The position numbers and the translations under genes are program-made. Below the pieces are notes generated by a model. The model was not told where the DNA came from. It was given only the letters and a program-made list of their open reading frames with translations, and did no database searches. Below are positions 1-12,921 of a stretch of 64,000 bases of DNA, one piece after another (the stretch's first letter is position 1; each line of letters starts with the position of its first letter). Origin of the DNA: Meconema thalassinum (lineage: Eukaryota; Arthropoda; Insecta; Orthoptera; Tettigoniidae); the NCBI GenBank assembly GCA_946902985.2, contig OX336391.1, forward strand, positions 300,210,775-300,274,774, written 5' to 3'.

Positions 1-109
1 TGTGTTTCAACACATGTAATTTATTTATCGGCCTACCTCAATTTGGCACGCCGTACATACGAAAATATTTTAATTTAGGGTTACATTAATAACATATTTT
101 TAAAATTCC

Positions 110-870
110 GTTTCGGGATCTGTAATTCGCTTATATAGTTGAATTACAGATGACGTTAAGCGTCGTAATTAATTTAATTTTATATTTATAAGAAATTGTA
201 TCGAAAGCCGTAATTGACCTATATAGCTCAATTATTAAAGATTTTGATGCAATGTTTTATTAATATGAAATTATACTAATTACGATGTGTATCGTCATCT
301 GTAATTGATCTACATAGGCCAATTATAGAATTCGATGCGTAAAATTAAAAATATCAACTGAAATTACGAAGTGTATCTGAATCTGTAATTGACATATATA
401 GGCCAATTAAAGAATTCGATGCGGAAATTGTAAAGTATAACGTTAAATTGCGAAATTTTATTCAGCATCGGAATCGTTAATTGAGCTATATAAGTTTAGG
501 TAAATTATAGATTTCAATGCAATGTTTTTTATTTACGAAAAGAAAATAATTATCATGTGTATCGGAATCTGTAATTGATCTACTTAGGCCAATTATATAT
601 TTCGATACGGAAATTTATAATATATGACGTGAATTTGCGAATTTTTTTTATGTATCGTAATCATTAATTGAACTATATAGCTCAATTATAGATTTCGGTT
701 CATTGTTCGATTTGAAGGTTTTTGTGTTTGCCCACCCAAAAAAAAACTATTACCCAGGCCATTCCCAGATATATATGACGTGAATTAGCGAATTTTTTTT
801 ACGTATCGGAATCTTTAATTGAACTATAACTTATAGCTCAATTATAGATTTCGATACATAAAAAAATTGA
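110..870. repeat. Degenerate ~90-bp tandem repeat array
   Basis: An AT-rich block carries at least eight diverged copies of one unit. Its core reads AATTGANCTATATAGC, then CAATTATAGATTTCGATGC. Cores begin near 124, 208, 301, 384, 475, 571, 662 and 812, so spacing is mostly 83-96 bp; the last gap is longer. Each core is nearly palindromic, with AATTGA facing CAATTA across a TATATAG centre. No coding potential was seen. This is probably an old minisatellite or satellite edge; the array may continue left of the window. Confidence 0.75.
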
Positions 871-1060
871 CGGTTTTTGTGTTTCCCCACCCAAAAAACC
901 CCTATTACCCAGGCTTTTCCCGTAAGCTTGCCAGAGGAGTATTTCGTGACGTCGTTGATGACGTCACGGAAGCCGCCATTTTATTTAAGGGGAATTTCAT
1001 ACGCGGCCGTATCGCAATGTATAGTAGTCCCCAGCCGAACTCATTAACCTCTTAGGTAAT
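718..1060. repeat. Duplicated CCCACCC-rich motif and CRE-like palindrome
   Basis: Two copies of a ~55-bp motif occur, at about 718-782 and 869-925. Both contain TTTTTGTGTTT, then CCCACCCAAAAAA, then CTATTACCCAGGC. After the second copy there is a perfect inverted repeat with 9-bp arms at 945-953 and 960-968, including one full TGACGTCA box (959-966). GC content is higher here than in the array to the left. It may be the end or promoter of an unrecognised repeat family. No gene could be tied to it. Confidence 0.4.
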
Positions 1061-1293
1061 CTCTCCTCCCCCTTTCTCTTCACATGACCCCACCATCTGA
1101 GTCTGCTCATATGAACATCTGGCGTGTTTGTTTCTAACTTATCCTGTTTCTCTTCATTTACATACAACAATACTTAAATGTTCCATCTATAAAAATAGTT
1201 TCTCTTTTACACAAGTATTTCAAATTTGATGCAGTAGAAAACATAATAATGTTATTCTCTCTGTCTTTTACCAGAAGCATATTTTCTTTTAGT

Positions 1294-1545
1294 AGGCCCC
1301 ATGGTGTTGGGATAGCACGTCTGCCTCTCACCCGGATGCCCCAGGTTTGATTCCCGGCTCCGTAAGGGATTTTAGAAACTGACGTTAGGGCTGGAACGGG
1401 GTTCACTCAGCCAATATTAACGGCCGAGGAGATTCGATGCGCTGATCAGGCGTCACACCAATATCTGCAGACCAAATGGCAGGACAGCGGTCTCTTGGTA
1501 AGCCTAGGCCCTTCACGGGCTGTAGTGCCAGGGGTTATTATTATA
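1294..1545 (+). mobile_element. tRNA-derived SINE
   Basis: The head resembles a tRNA gene with RNA polymerase III promoter boxes: an A-box-like stretch around TGTTGGGATAGC, and a B box GGTTTGATTCCC. A non-tRNA body follows, containing a GGGTTCACTCAG segment and ending near AGGGGTTATTATT. The 1774-2084 copy shares the head and much of the body in the opposite orientation. It is not a functional tRNA gene, because the head does not close into an acceptor stem and continues into the SINE body. Confidence 0.75.
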
Positions 1546-1773
1546 TTTTCTTCTAAGTTCGATCGAATGTCCATAATGGCTCGAGTATCATGAACTTCTT
1601 GCTTATTTTAAGGCAGAGGTGGTAAGTTTCTCAGTCGCAATATTATTTTAAATCCTCTCTATGCCATTTGATAGTAAATTATCAGACAAGTGATTAGGGG
1701 CAGCAAGTATATCCTATCTCATCAACTTCGATGGCCGTTCACATATATTGTCACGTACATTTCTTTTTACACT

Positions 1774-2084
1774 CAAAGACAACCCCTGGCACTAGACAGC
1801 CCATGACGGGCTAAGGCCGACCAAGCGACCGCTGCCCACCCATTCGGCCTGCAGATATTGGGGCGACGCGTGATCAGCATGTCGGGTCCCCTCGGCCGTT
1901 AATCTTGGTTTTCGTGATCGGGGCGCTGTCTCACTGTCAGACTGCTACTCAATTGTCCTCACGAGGCTGAGTGCACCCCGTTCCAACCCTCACGTCAGTT
2001 TTAAAATCCCTGACGGAGCCGGGGATCGAACCCGGGGCCTCCGTGTGAGAGGCAGGCGCGCTACCTCAACACCACTGGGCCGGC
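1774..2084 (-). mobile_element. tRNA-derived SINE with 14-bp target duplication
   Basis: This is the same SINE family as at 1294-1545, inverted. On the minus strand the tRNA-like head sits at the right end, with B box GGTTCGATCCCC. The element is flanked by a direct repeat TTTCTTTTTACACT at 1760-1773 and 2085-2098, a good LINE-type target-site duplication that fixes both ends. Together with its neighbour it forms an inverted SINE pair that could fold into long double-stranded RNA if transcribed through. Confidence 0.85.
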
Positions 2085-2099
2085 TTTCTTTTTACACTG

Positions 2100-5090
2100 T
2101 TAGAAATAAATTCTTGATTAATCGTCGTACATGGTTCGTGATTGTGAGACCCACATAACGGAAAGTTACCACCATTTGTAAATAAATGGGCAGAACATTC
2201 CTTGACACCTCCACTGTTGGCCCCATTTTGACAACTCACACTTATGAAATTTATAGTTTCCTACAATTCTCAATTCTCCAACTCTTTGACTGTACATGGA
2301 TAACATGTTCGCTGCACTAATTATATCTACAGAAACCCCAGGGGGTCCAGGTGTACGTAGCTGTCAGTCAACTCATGACTTACAAACATTTCAGGAGAGG
2401 TTGCCTACCCCCACTCTCTTCCCAAACCCATTAGCGTGAGCTGACAGGACTGTTTGGGTTTAACCAAATCAGCGGAGTTCGACCATCCCGATATTTTCGT
2501 CCAGACCAATGGTGGATTGAGGGCCGCGTTAGCTAATAGATAACTCCCCTGGTTTTTGTCACGCACAGTGGGGGGAAGTCACGCATCAATAATCTTTATC
2601 CAGGCCAATAGTTTTGCCTTTTATTTCATGTCGTGAAACCCTCTCGTAAAGAATTAATGAAAATTCACCTCATCTCCATCCTCACTGGAATTAATTTGAA
2701 GATGGAACAAAGTAAAACTAGTAATGTCATAGGAGAGGGGCAAGTGACCTTGTAGTTCCACCCCTTAAAACAACAATAACTAACGTCATATGATGAGTTA
2801 GCAAATTATCAGTGATTAAGCCCCAAAGTAAGACTTCGGAATAGGTAGGCCTACTTTTCGCTCCAAAATTCTTAAAGTACTTAAATGAACCAAATTACCT
2901 GAATCAATAGTCGGGAAAGCATCTGGAGATGATGTAGTAATAGATGTTTACTCCTCCACTGTCTGTGACTCATCCAGCCATCCCAAATATGAACACGAAT
3001 GATATAGGCAAAATTCCAGCTGATTCAGCAATTTTAAGCATCATGTGACAATTCAAATTGAAATGAACTTCTAATGACTCCCAGGAAAGTATGGAATCAT
3101 AAATAATACATTTCCAATGATCTGCCTTGTAAAAGTTGTAAGAACGGAAAAGTAACTTACCTCTTCCGAAGGATTAACTTAATGCCCCAAGTTGTTTCTG
3201 GGAAGTCCCTTAGCCTATTTATTTTTAATGAAGATGGATTTTCTTTCAAAAATATTACAAATGAGTTTTAAATATTTAGGCTTACACAGTTGCACCTAAT
3301 TCTAAATAAAAACCTAGTCTATGTGACAACATTATGCAATAATGATAGACCAAAAATAGCCTACTCATTGAATGGAATACCTAACTAAGGAACTTCAGGC
3401 CTGGGCTATTTCATCATTTAGAAACAATTTGTTCATTTAGGCCTACTGTGTGATGGACACACACAAGATGATCCAGCAACAGTGTTTATTGCCCAACCAC
3501 GATCAAGATCTGATCGTGGCATACAGTCCTAAGTGGTCAGTAAGACCTTAGGTTTTGTGTTACGTAGCCTATATGAATAAGTTAAATAACCACTTTAAAT
3601 ACATGGTTAATATACTGTACCATAATTCGGCTTAGTCTGTTGAAATTTAATTAGTTATTGCTTCTTGAAAGGGTGGAACAGCAAGGTCAGCTGCTTTATT
3701 TTTATTTTTTTCATTAGATCCCAGTCTCAGTATATTGGTTGCTTCATTGTAACTAATGATCCAGTTCAGGATCACTCATGACTATCTCCGATCAGTGTGT
3801 GTAAATTAGTTGCATCTACATAGGCTAGGTTAGTATAATAAAATGCTAACTTACTGTACTGAAGAAACTAATTCTAAAATAGGACAAGTCCCTAGATTTT
3901 GGTTTCAAACTGAAAAAGTGTTTTAAGGTCTTGATTATCGATTTCTTAAGACCCACCAGCTCACAGAAAGGCCTAGTTCTTCAGAACAGAGAAATAACAT
4001 CAGAATGCAAGTGAGCACCCTGCAATGATCTGGTTTGTGACCTACCATCAATTATTATTATTTTAAATTATATTCAATAGGCCTACCTGGACGCAGTATT
4101 GGAAAGAATGTGAATTAGTTGATTTCAGGAAAGTTCTTTTCTTTTTCTTATCCAATGTGGAAGACAAACTTTCTCACAACCCCCAATAATCTGAGATCTG
4201 AAGGTAATACGTTGCTCTCCAGCTAAAAAAAAACATTACGTAAATTGTGAAACGAACTTACCAACTGATTTCCCAACAGATAAAATTGTGTAGAAATACG
4301 TTTCGAAGAATGAAATACTCCGTGATAGAGAAGCTTCACTTAACTTCTTCAGACAGCGCACAAAATAACCAAACACCACAAGAATGTCCAAAATATATAC
4401 ACACTGGAGACAAACACAATATTACTGCCGGTGGACACAATAACAGTACAGCTGTAATTCAAAAGAGATCACTAACCCCTCAATTAATTTATCACAAAAC
4501 GTTAACGAACCTCAAAGCTGTCAGCGAGACGTAAGTTCCAAATGGATATTCTTGGGAGCCTAAAAACTTCTATGACGTTTCAGAAAGTCACGAAAATCCA
4601 TTCCCGCACTGGTCATATGATTTCACAGTACTTCTGCGCTCTCAGCAAAACACAGCTGGCAAACAACGGACATAAACAAATCTTTACATCACAAACACCA
4701 TTGTTGCTGTATCAGATGAGCTCTAAATATGGCGAATTCCATGGCCATTTGAAAAGTCAATTGCAGCTGGCTGGAAACTAAGAATCTATGCTATAGGAAC
4801 CAAGGAAGCCTGGCCGACCCTAGAGTTCAATGGGCCGACCATGACATCCATATTTTGTCAAGTGGGTCGAATGCAGCGATTCGTGTCCACATACTGTACT
4901 AGTAACCATGGAATACCGTAACTCGTGAGCACAGATTACCTTGCTCGTGAGCAACGCAGGCAACCCAGGATAATGTAAGCAACGCTCGTGAGATGGTTTA
5001 GCGTTTTAGCCGGTCTGTCAGAATCGATCAAAACCAAGGATCACAACAAGATGCTCTGAGTTTTTCTCCTTATGACACGACAGATACCCG
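2100..5090. other. Gene-free AT-rich stretch
   Basis: No recognisable gene, transposase or RNA was found. Short open frames at 4247-4534 and 4542-4781 on the plus strand have no motif I recognise and read like chance frames. The sequence has the base composition of unique intergenic DNA. Confidence 0.4.
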
Positions 5091-7103
5091 TACCACAGCA
5101 TGGGCGCCCATAGGATATTTTCGTTTCATTGCCTACCTGTCACCCCCCCCCCCTCCCCATCCCCCCCCCCCCCCACACACACACACAAAAAGTTTCATTT
5201 CTTACTTACTTCGTCTTCGTGATATTCATTATTTGACTGCTCTGAAACCATTGGCTACTTTGTGGCAAGTTTGGGAGGAATGTTTTCTTTGAGTTTTTGG
5301 CCGTTAACGTTCGCTTTTCTTCGTGATTCAACGTCGTAATGTTCAGTTCTTAAAAACAGGAAAAAACTAGTGGTATCGACAAAAATAAAAATCAAGTACC
5401 GTAGTTCATTAAAATGGTATCGTTAATCCAGTTCGCCAACTTTCTAAATTACTGGATATATTTTCACATGATCCCAAATCACTGAGTTAAACTGTGGAAA
5501 TATCCCAAGATCTGAATCAGACAATTATTTAAATAGCACTGTTTCCAAATACGGTAGGCTACGGTATCTAGTTTGTACTGGCCACAGAACAATATAGGTA
5601 CTGGCCATTACAGCAGATCGTCACGTCTTTCCTCTTCTAAACAACCAATCGGAAATACTTCGCATTGCTCTTACTAGAATCATGAAACACTTGTAGTTTA
5701 CGAACTGATAAACTCGAGCCTATGGTTTTAGTAAAAATTAGTTTTGTCAATAAAACATATTTCGCCTGATTATTAATAACCACTAAATAAAATGGATAAA
5801 AACCACTATATTACTTACTTCTTACTACCATTATTCGCATTTTCGACTGAAACAAGAGGAATTGTGATACAGGAATGGTGATACGAACGTAAACAAACCA
5901 CTTCTTTCAATGTGTAATTGAGCCTTATGCTCAAGCTTTTCTCTGTTTATGAAAATAATAGACGATAAAATAAAACTAACAGATATCGTACAATTCCGTT
6001 GAGTTTTATAAAATAACAAGTGATATATTTCGCCGTATTATTGTACCTGTGACGTAAAAAATATACTGTCTAACCAATCTAATACAAATACTTTTTGAGT
6101 TTTTAAATTTATGTGTGTTAAGGCTACCCTTGAAGAGGGGAAAATTAACCTTTTTATATTCAATAACTGGCATTGTTGTAAATGTAAACAGGTTTAAACT
6201 TCATCCCTTGTACTTGACAGTGAGTGAAATTCTGGTTTATGTTATAACGTGTCATTAGGCGAGTGTGTATATGTAATGTTATTTCAGAGTACCGATAGCG
6301 TAGTTTTGAGATGAGTGCCCCGGAATATGAAACATGATACGTACGTGGTATTTCCCTGAAGGTAGTGTTGAAAATATCATAGGCCTACTAGGGATGGCTG
6401 CTGTCAGCGTCGGCAATCAAATTTCGAATATTTAGGTAACCAGTCGTCATTGTGGAGCTTAAATTGAGGTACTCAACTACACAGATGGGTTTAAAGATCA
6501 AATTACTACATTCTGTCCTTTCTTAAAATGCATGCCACGATGGATTTACGTTGCTTCCCCCTACTTGGAATATGCAGATTTATTGAAGTTGTAACCTTCC
6601 CAGGTCACAAGGGATCGAACCCTTACTTTCGGGACGTACGATTTTCATAATGCCCACATACTTTTTTGATGCCTTTTTGTGTTTTATAATTATGTAATGA
6701 AGTGTATAATATTATGTGATTTATTTCCGATTAATTAGTTTAGGTTTTAAGGGATTGTAATTGGCAGGATCTGAGTCTAGTTGTATGTGAATATTTTAAC
6801 AGTGGAATAATCTTCAGTCAGAGAGTCTGGAATTGTGTGCAAGAACCAGGAAGTAGGCTTGTTGTCGCCTGGGTTTTTCTCACGCAAGCTCAAGTGCATG
6901 ATGACTCACGCAGGTAGGAGGCTTGGCAACTCTGAGCTAGGGGTGTGTCTAGGTTATTTTGAAGACCAAGAAGGCACTCCTTATATGGTAATGTTTTGTT
7001 TTGATTGGCTGGACCCGTGAGGGAAGCCAGGTAGGCCAGTGATTTGTGGAGGGGAGATGAATGTTAGTAGGACTTGAGGAAGCTGTGAGGGCGACTCATT
7101 TTT

Positions 7104-7232
7104 AGGACTCCGTGGGGAGTAGTACTCATTCTTTGGACCGCGTGTAGGGCGGTGTACTCATCCTTTGGACTCCGTGTGGAGTGGTTCGTATTCTTGGTAA
7201 GACTCCGTGAGGGAGTGGAACTTGTATTTTGG
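7104..7232 (+). repeat. Four-copy ~32-bp minisatellite
   Basis: Four tandem units start near 7104, 7136, 7167 and 7201. Each begins GGACTCCGTG or a close variant, with a short complementary half (for example ACTCCGTGTGGAGT), so every unit can form a small hairpin. It lies inside the 5099-9904 transposon. No function can be assigned. Confidence 0.6.
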
Positions 7233-8689
7233 ACTTGTGTGTTTTTGGTGGAGAAGGAAGGTATTTCAGACGATCACAAGTTGGTGTTCGAAGTGCAATT
7301 ACTGAGTTGCTGGCTATACATTCTCAAGGGAATTATGAGCCTAGTTTCAAACAAATAGTCTAGATTGTTTGTCTCGAATCGCATGAAGTATTGTAAACTA
7401 AAGTATGTTTACCGAAATTCTGAGACCATAGCGGTAAATTGTTATACGACAAATACTAGTAAAATATGCTATGTATTAGTAAACTCAGGAGCGAACTAGA
7501 TGCGATAATCCAACACATGGATTTAAAGCATCTTTGTATAATCAGATCCACGAAACTAGATAAATCGTTGGATGCTGACCATCAAAGTAATAATGTACAT
7601 AATATTCATAGTTGAGAGGCTTGCGTGTGAAATATATAGTAATTGTGCTGCGAGTAAGTAGGAGTGATTCTCTGGGAGCAACTAACCCTCGAATCAGTAG
7701 AGTTAAGTCGTCACAGCTGAAGTCAATGCCTGTAAGTACCAGTCATCATTATTTCCGAGGGTCATCAATATGTCATAAGTGTGCCTATGTGAATATGATA
7801 GGGAGTGTTAGATAGTCTGTACGACGAGGATCCTGCGAAGTGTATTTCATGTCTGGTATTAGAATATATTGTAAATTTTACCAGATCTATAGTGCTTTTA
7901 TGTGTGAGGTAACCAGTGTGGTTAAGAGTGAATGTTTATTGCTGTTGCTCATACCGTACAGGTGTTTAACCCTCAAGCAACCCGTGAAGCCGAGCAGTTA
8001 CAAAGTTTCCATAACATATGAGGCTGTTTCTTCGCCTGAGTGTGTATTTAACTATGGGTGGCATACACTATAAATATGCGTTTGCTAAAATTACAAATTT
8101 AAAAAATAATACAAAGAATGTAGATTAAATTTTAACAGATATCATACACAACCAATGTGCAAAAACAATTATTTAAATACCGGTAACAAGTTTGGAATTT
8201 CCTCATTGGTACAATTTCACATTCAAGTCAGATCAACAGCAAGAACACCATGGTGACTAAGGCGATCCTTTCATTTATGTCCTTAAATAATCAACAATCC
8301 CAAAGTATATTCTCTTGTGGAGCGCTTAAACTTAATCAACTTGACGTTTAATGACCAAGCAGTTTTGTACAGTTTTCCAGAAATTTTTCCGTCCCTAAAA
8401 CCTGCCGCCTTAGCAGTTGCAAGGTTTGTCCCCCCGTCAATACGGGTCTGAATATAGTAAATTATCCAATATTGTAAGCACGACCTTACAGGACCAGTGT
8501 TTTACTAGTCAGCATAGAAAAGCTTATTTTAGCAGTTAAGAAACGCTATCGATGTTGCGATGTCTAAAAATATCTCCAGAACGTGCTTTTCATATCGACA
8601 CTGCCGAAAAGTAGTAGTCAAAAGTAGTAGCCACTCAAGATAGTGATAGGGAAACATACGGTATTTAACACTAGGCATAACCGTATTGA

Positions 8690-8752
8690 AATTTGGCGCT
8701 TGCCTAGATATTAGGCCCCTTTAAACATCAATTATCATCATCATCATCATCA
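8690..8752 (+). mobile_element. SINE 3' end with (ATC)n tail
   Basis: The sequence TAGATATTAGGCCCCTTTAA is followed by a short spacer and an (ATC)n run at about 8728-8751. A close relative of the same 3' end occurs at about 46678-46740. Only the 3' end is recognisable, so this is a truncated copy. Confidence 0.5.
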
Positions 8753-10231
8753 TCCATTGGTGACAGAGTGCATGGCATCATTAGAACCATATTTTTATTT
8801 AACAATTGTAAATACATATTACGTCAGCAACATTACAGAATTTTGTTATTGTAACAGTTGTCAGTTGACTGTTTGTAACTTCCATTTATGAAATAAACTG
8901 GTGTGACAATGAACAATCTTATTTCAACATTCTCGGAAATCCAGGCCCCCAAGGGCGCCCACGATATTAACCCATGCATGAGTACCAAATGGCCGAACAG
9001 ACCCACTTAAAGCTTGAATATTCTAAGAACAATTCTTAGTCAGCACCCACAAACTGAGAGTAATCAACATGCAAAATTTCAGTTTCATAGCCCTTGTGGT
9101 TACAAAGATACGATGATTAACGAGTATATATAATAAGGTAAGATTGCATTACTTACCTTTAAATTAAATATAAATGCATTCGTAGACCAAGTACACAAAA
9201 TTAATAAATAATACTGTCGGCACACAGACACAGCCTAGGCGACCGTTCATAGTGAACACAATACACACGAATGGAATGTAGGCTATGCGCATATAAATTA
9301 CAATATTCCCTTGTAATATTACTCAAGTGTCTAATTTAAAAGCGAAAGCACACCAGAACTATTGCATAACTGACATAATATGTAGGATGATTTTAACCTT
9401 CCGGTGGGTGCTACTGATCTTATCTCATATTCGTCAACTACCTTACAGAAGTTACGTCTTTCCACATGACATTCAAGTCCATATCGGCCAGTTTGTCAAT
9501 AACCTTCTACACATTTGCTGTTGTTGCAAAAGTGATATGCGAGGCAGATTGCGCCTGATTGAGCACCATTAAGTAATAGACTATGTAGAGAACGAATGAG
9601 TGTTTCACTAATTGAAGCAAAACTATTCTTCAGCACATATTGTAATTTTTAAAATGCAGGTTTCTGAGGTGTGTCAGACAGGCTTAATGCGCCCACTGCC
9701 ACTATACAGTATTTAATGTTTGGCCTGTCAGAATGTTAAATATCTTAAGTATTTATATTTAGTACAAATTAATTAGAATACTGTAAGCACTTTTGCAAAA
9801 AAAAAAAAGTTTGTTCTCAGTCTGATTTTCATATCGTTTTATTTTTCAAGAATCCAGGGGGGGGGGCCATGGCCCCCACCTGCCCCCCCGTATGGGCGCC
9901 CATGTACCACAGTATAGATATCATTACAGTATGATTACTACTTTTGTCTTGTTCTAGCGCATGATTTCCTGCATTTTATGTGCGTATTGTGCAGATATAC
10001 CGTACACGTTTACGTAACGAATATTTCACATAAGGCATTACAGCACTATACACAATCACAATAAAACATTATACAATACGATATACAGTACACAGTACCT
10101 TTTTAAAATACCCAATTAGCTAGGAGTTCACACGTCTACCGCAGCAAGAGTGGGAGGGAATGCGGCCGGAGACCGCGCGTACCAACATGTAACAGCTGGC
10201 CGAGCGGAATCGCCTTGCCAAACAAAAATAA

Positions 10232-11455
10232 AGACCCTGTATAACAAAACGTAAAAATTCACTTTTTCACCAGATCATAAAGTAGTCGTCCATACTGTAC
10301 ATAACAACAGAAATTAATACTTGGTAGGGTTTCCCTTTGCAGCAATGACTGCTTGCCATCATCGCGGCATAGAACGGACAAAGTTAACCGTGGTGGAGGA
10401 TGGAATTTTGTTCGACTTGTCTTGCATAGCTTGTATCAAGTCGTTCTTGTTAGAAATTGGCCGTTTCCTGATGTCATATTCCAGCAGTTTCCACAGGTGT
10501 TCTATTGGATTCATATCGGGGCTCTGAGGGGGTTGTGTGCTCCGGATCGTTGTCCCGTTGGAAGTTGTACGTGCCTTGCAGACCCAATTTTATGGCACCA
10601 GTGTTCAAATTTTCCTTTAAAATACTTATGTACATCTTGTGATCCATTGTTCCTTCTATGACATGTAATTTATTGTCCTACAGCTGCTGCACTCATGCAC
10701 CCCTACACCATGATGGAACACACTTGGTGTTTCACTGTGAGCACAAGGTTCTGCGGCTGAATCTCCGTATTTTCCTTCCGCCAAACCATTCGCCTGCCAT
10801 CTGACCCAAATATGTTGTACTTGCTTTCGTCCGAAAATATTACTTCATTCCAGAAGTCTTTAAATGTATACTATTTGGCAGTTTCTTGCGATTCGTTGCA
10901 CACTCACCTAACATTTCATACGAGCTAGCCGGCCATTATACCCTTTTTTTTTTGCAGGTATTCCTTACTGTGTTAGCACATACCTTTGTGCCTCTCCTCT
11001 CCAGTTCACCAGCCAACTTCGGTGCACTAAGTATTGGGTTTTTCTTGATTTCTCGCGTATAAATCTTTCGCCTCGATCGGTCAGTGCCAGAGGACGACCA
11101 CTCCGCGGCTTGTTTTGGAATGCTTTTGTTGTTCAGTTCCACCACCGACTAAACCGTTGATCGAGGTCTTTGTAATCGCATAGGACGATTTGCACTGATT
11201 ATGCAAGCGCAGGATGAGTTTCCTCTCCGTTACGCTGGTCTCTTGACCTTTCCGATGCATTGTACAAACTGCAAGTCTCTACAGCCGTTCACAACATGTT
11301 TGAGTGAGTTGCCGTAGGCTGACACCAGTGAATGCGTGAATCACGAGTGACGTTTCACCCCTAATCACGCGTTTTAAAGTCATTCCGAGCGTAGACGAAT
11401 ACTTTATTAACTACACTAGGTAATAACGGAACTTTTACGTTTTGCTATCCTTGTT
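10232..11455 (-). mobile_element. Tc1-like DNA transposon, decayed
   Basis: Inverted ends carry CAAAACGTAAAAATTC on the left (about 10245-10260) and GAACTTTTACGTTTTG on the right (about 11429-11444). On the minus strand, broken transposase pieces read in order. The N-terminal helix-turn-helix part at 10936-11145 contains KKNPILSAPKLAGELERRGT. Near the left end, at 10321-10530, the C-terminal catalytic region reads DMNPIEHLWKLLEYDIRKR, followed by a tail ending IAAKGNPTKY. The last acidic residue and surrounding motif are typical of Tc1. Frameshifts and stops make it a pseudogene. Confidence 0.8.
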
Positions 11456-11644
11456 ATCGCTTCGAATATATTTTTTGGTTTTGTATAATAATGATGTAAC
11501 TTACTGACCTACTGTATGCGCAGTGCTGGATTACCCATTAGGCCCGACTAGGGCCCCCAATTTGTTAAATTGTTCATCAAATCATCTGAAATGTTTTCAA
11601 ATAACGATGATCGTTTCAATTGAAATGTAGGCCTATGTACAGTA

Positions 11645-12921
11645 GAGGAAAGTACCCAAAACCGGACCCCCATTTTGTTTTCGGTTAGTAAATAGTAGAA
11701 AATATTTAAAAAATATGTTTTAAGAGCATGTTATATGTACTTCTTAAGGTTATGCACCGTTTACATTTTGCTTTTAGAAAATATAATTAAAAATCAGTAT
11801 TTTAAATAAATATTTCATAAAACCTTACACTTTGGCAATTCAAAAAAAAAGTTGCCAAAATCGGACCCCTTGTAAAAAATTCAGAATAACACTAAGCAAA
11901 ATTAGAAAAAAATATTAAATCAGAGAGAACATAGCCTAATCAGTTTTCAAAGTAGAATATAACTATTACAGGTTACAGTTTAAAATATATGCACAATATA
12001 TCTCAAACCCAAGAGCCCTGCTATAGAATGTTCCAGTAAGCTTCCTTTCTGACAGTTTGGTTTTGTGGCATTGAAGAAAAAGTCTAACCCACTTCTTCCC
12101 AGCAATTTCGTCTTCAAATGATGTTCAATGCTATTTCTCTCAGCCAATTGTACGGCCATTCTTCGCAGGTCATTACGAGTAAGCCCGAAAATGCTTCCAT
12201 AGCAAGACAATAGTGAACCAGCTCTTCTTCAAATTCTTCACCCAAACTCTTTTTTTTTTTTTGCTGCTCCCTCAGGTGCACCGTACTTCGTATTGGACAA
12301 CCTAATGAGTGTTGTTTTCGGAACATTAAATTGTTTACTGGCCTTCTTCCGACCCATCTTCTTTTTCCGAACAGCATCAATAGCTTTAGTCATTTTAGAC
12401 GGGCTCCACTTTCTTTGATTAACTTCCCCATTATCCTCTTGGAACCTGCAGTAGAATTCCAAGAGAATAAGAGTGCGTACAATTACAGGCAGACGTTATG
12501 CATGAAAATTTAAGGGGTCCGGTTTAGGCAAGTGTGGGGGGTCCAGTTTGCGCGACTATAGCCAACATTTTGTTAACCCAATACATTTTTAACCACAAAT
12601 CTATATGAAATGGTTTCGTGATAAACATTAACCTTAACCCTTACCATTTAAGATTATATAGAATTTGAAAGGCTTACCTGTCTATATCTGGGATAAATAA
12701 CGGATCATATAGATCAATGTGAAAACTTTTACCACTGTCAAAACACATAATGGGGAACTGATAAGCAACACGTGAAGCAGGCAGCGTTTTTGTTCCACTA
12801 CAGAGTGGTAGATGCCTAAACTGCTATTTACACTCGGTCCCGCTAGAGTTCAGGAGAATGCGGAGCCAGGAGACCGGGGGTCCGCATTAGGGGGAGGGGT
12901 CCGGTTATGGGCACTTTCCTC
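11645..12921 (-). mobile_element. pogo-type element nested in the hAT MITE
   Basis: Inverted ends are GAGGAAAGTACCCAAAACC on the left and the reverse complement of GAGGAAAGTGCCCATAACC on the right. TA dinucleotides flank it at 11643-11644 and 12922-12923, as for Tc1/mariner/pogo. The minus strand carries a broken N-terminal transposase (see 11990-12462). An end-like GGGGTCCGG sequence recurs internally near 12514, so the element has been rearranged. Confidence 0.8.
11990..12462 (-). pseudogene. pogo-type transposase, N-terminal fragment
   Basis: Reading from 12462 leftward on the minus strand there is a Pipsqueak-type helix-turn-helix, with WSPSKMTKAIDAVRKKKMG and KASKQFNVPKTTLIRLS at about residues 19-55. 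It continues in shifted frames as EFEEELVHYCLAMEA, then FGLTRNDLRRMAVQLAERN, and SGLDFFF, which resemble the CENP-B-type DNA-binding part of pogo/Jerky transposases. At least two frameshifts are present and the catalytic DDE core is absent. The element could only be moved by a helper transposase. Confidence 0.75.

Larger units (their letters stand above)
5099..9904. mobile_element. 4.8-kb DNA transposon with 8-bp TSD (hAT or P type)
   Basis: The ends are inverted: the left begins CATGGGCGCCCATA and the right finishes TATGGGCGCCCATG. Poly-C and poly-G runs lie just inside each end (5142-5173 and 9857-9866). The flanks are a perfect 8-bp direct repeat TACCACAG at 5091-5098 and 9905-9912. An 8-bp duplication is typical of hAT and P superfamilies; the CATG start resembles P elements, but this alone does not decide. 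The interior is AT-rich, with no intact transposase frame and no motif I recognise, so it is probably non-autonomous or heavily decayed. It contains a minisatellite at 7104-7232 and a SINE tail near 8690. Confidence 0.75.

Noticed and set aside
1294..1365. Possible tRNA gene
   Set aside because: A and B boxes are present, but there is no acceptor stem or anticodon arm that folds, and the sequence runs into a repeated SINE body with a relative at 1774-2084.
4247..4781. Two consecutive open frames (95 and 79 residues)
   Set aside because: No recognisable motif, no splice or homology support; fits chance frames in non-coding DNA.
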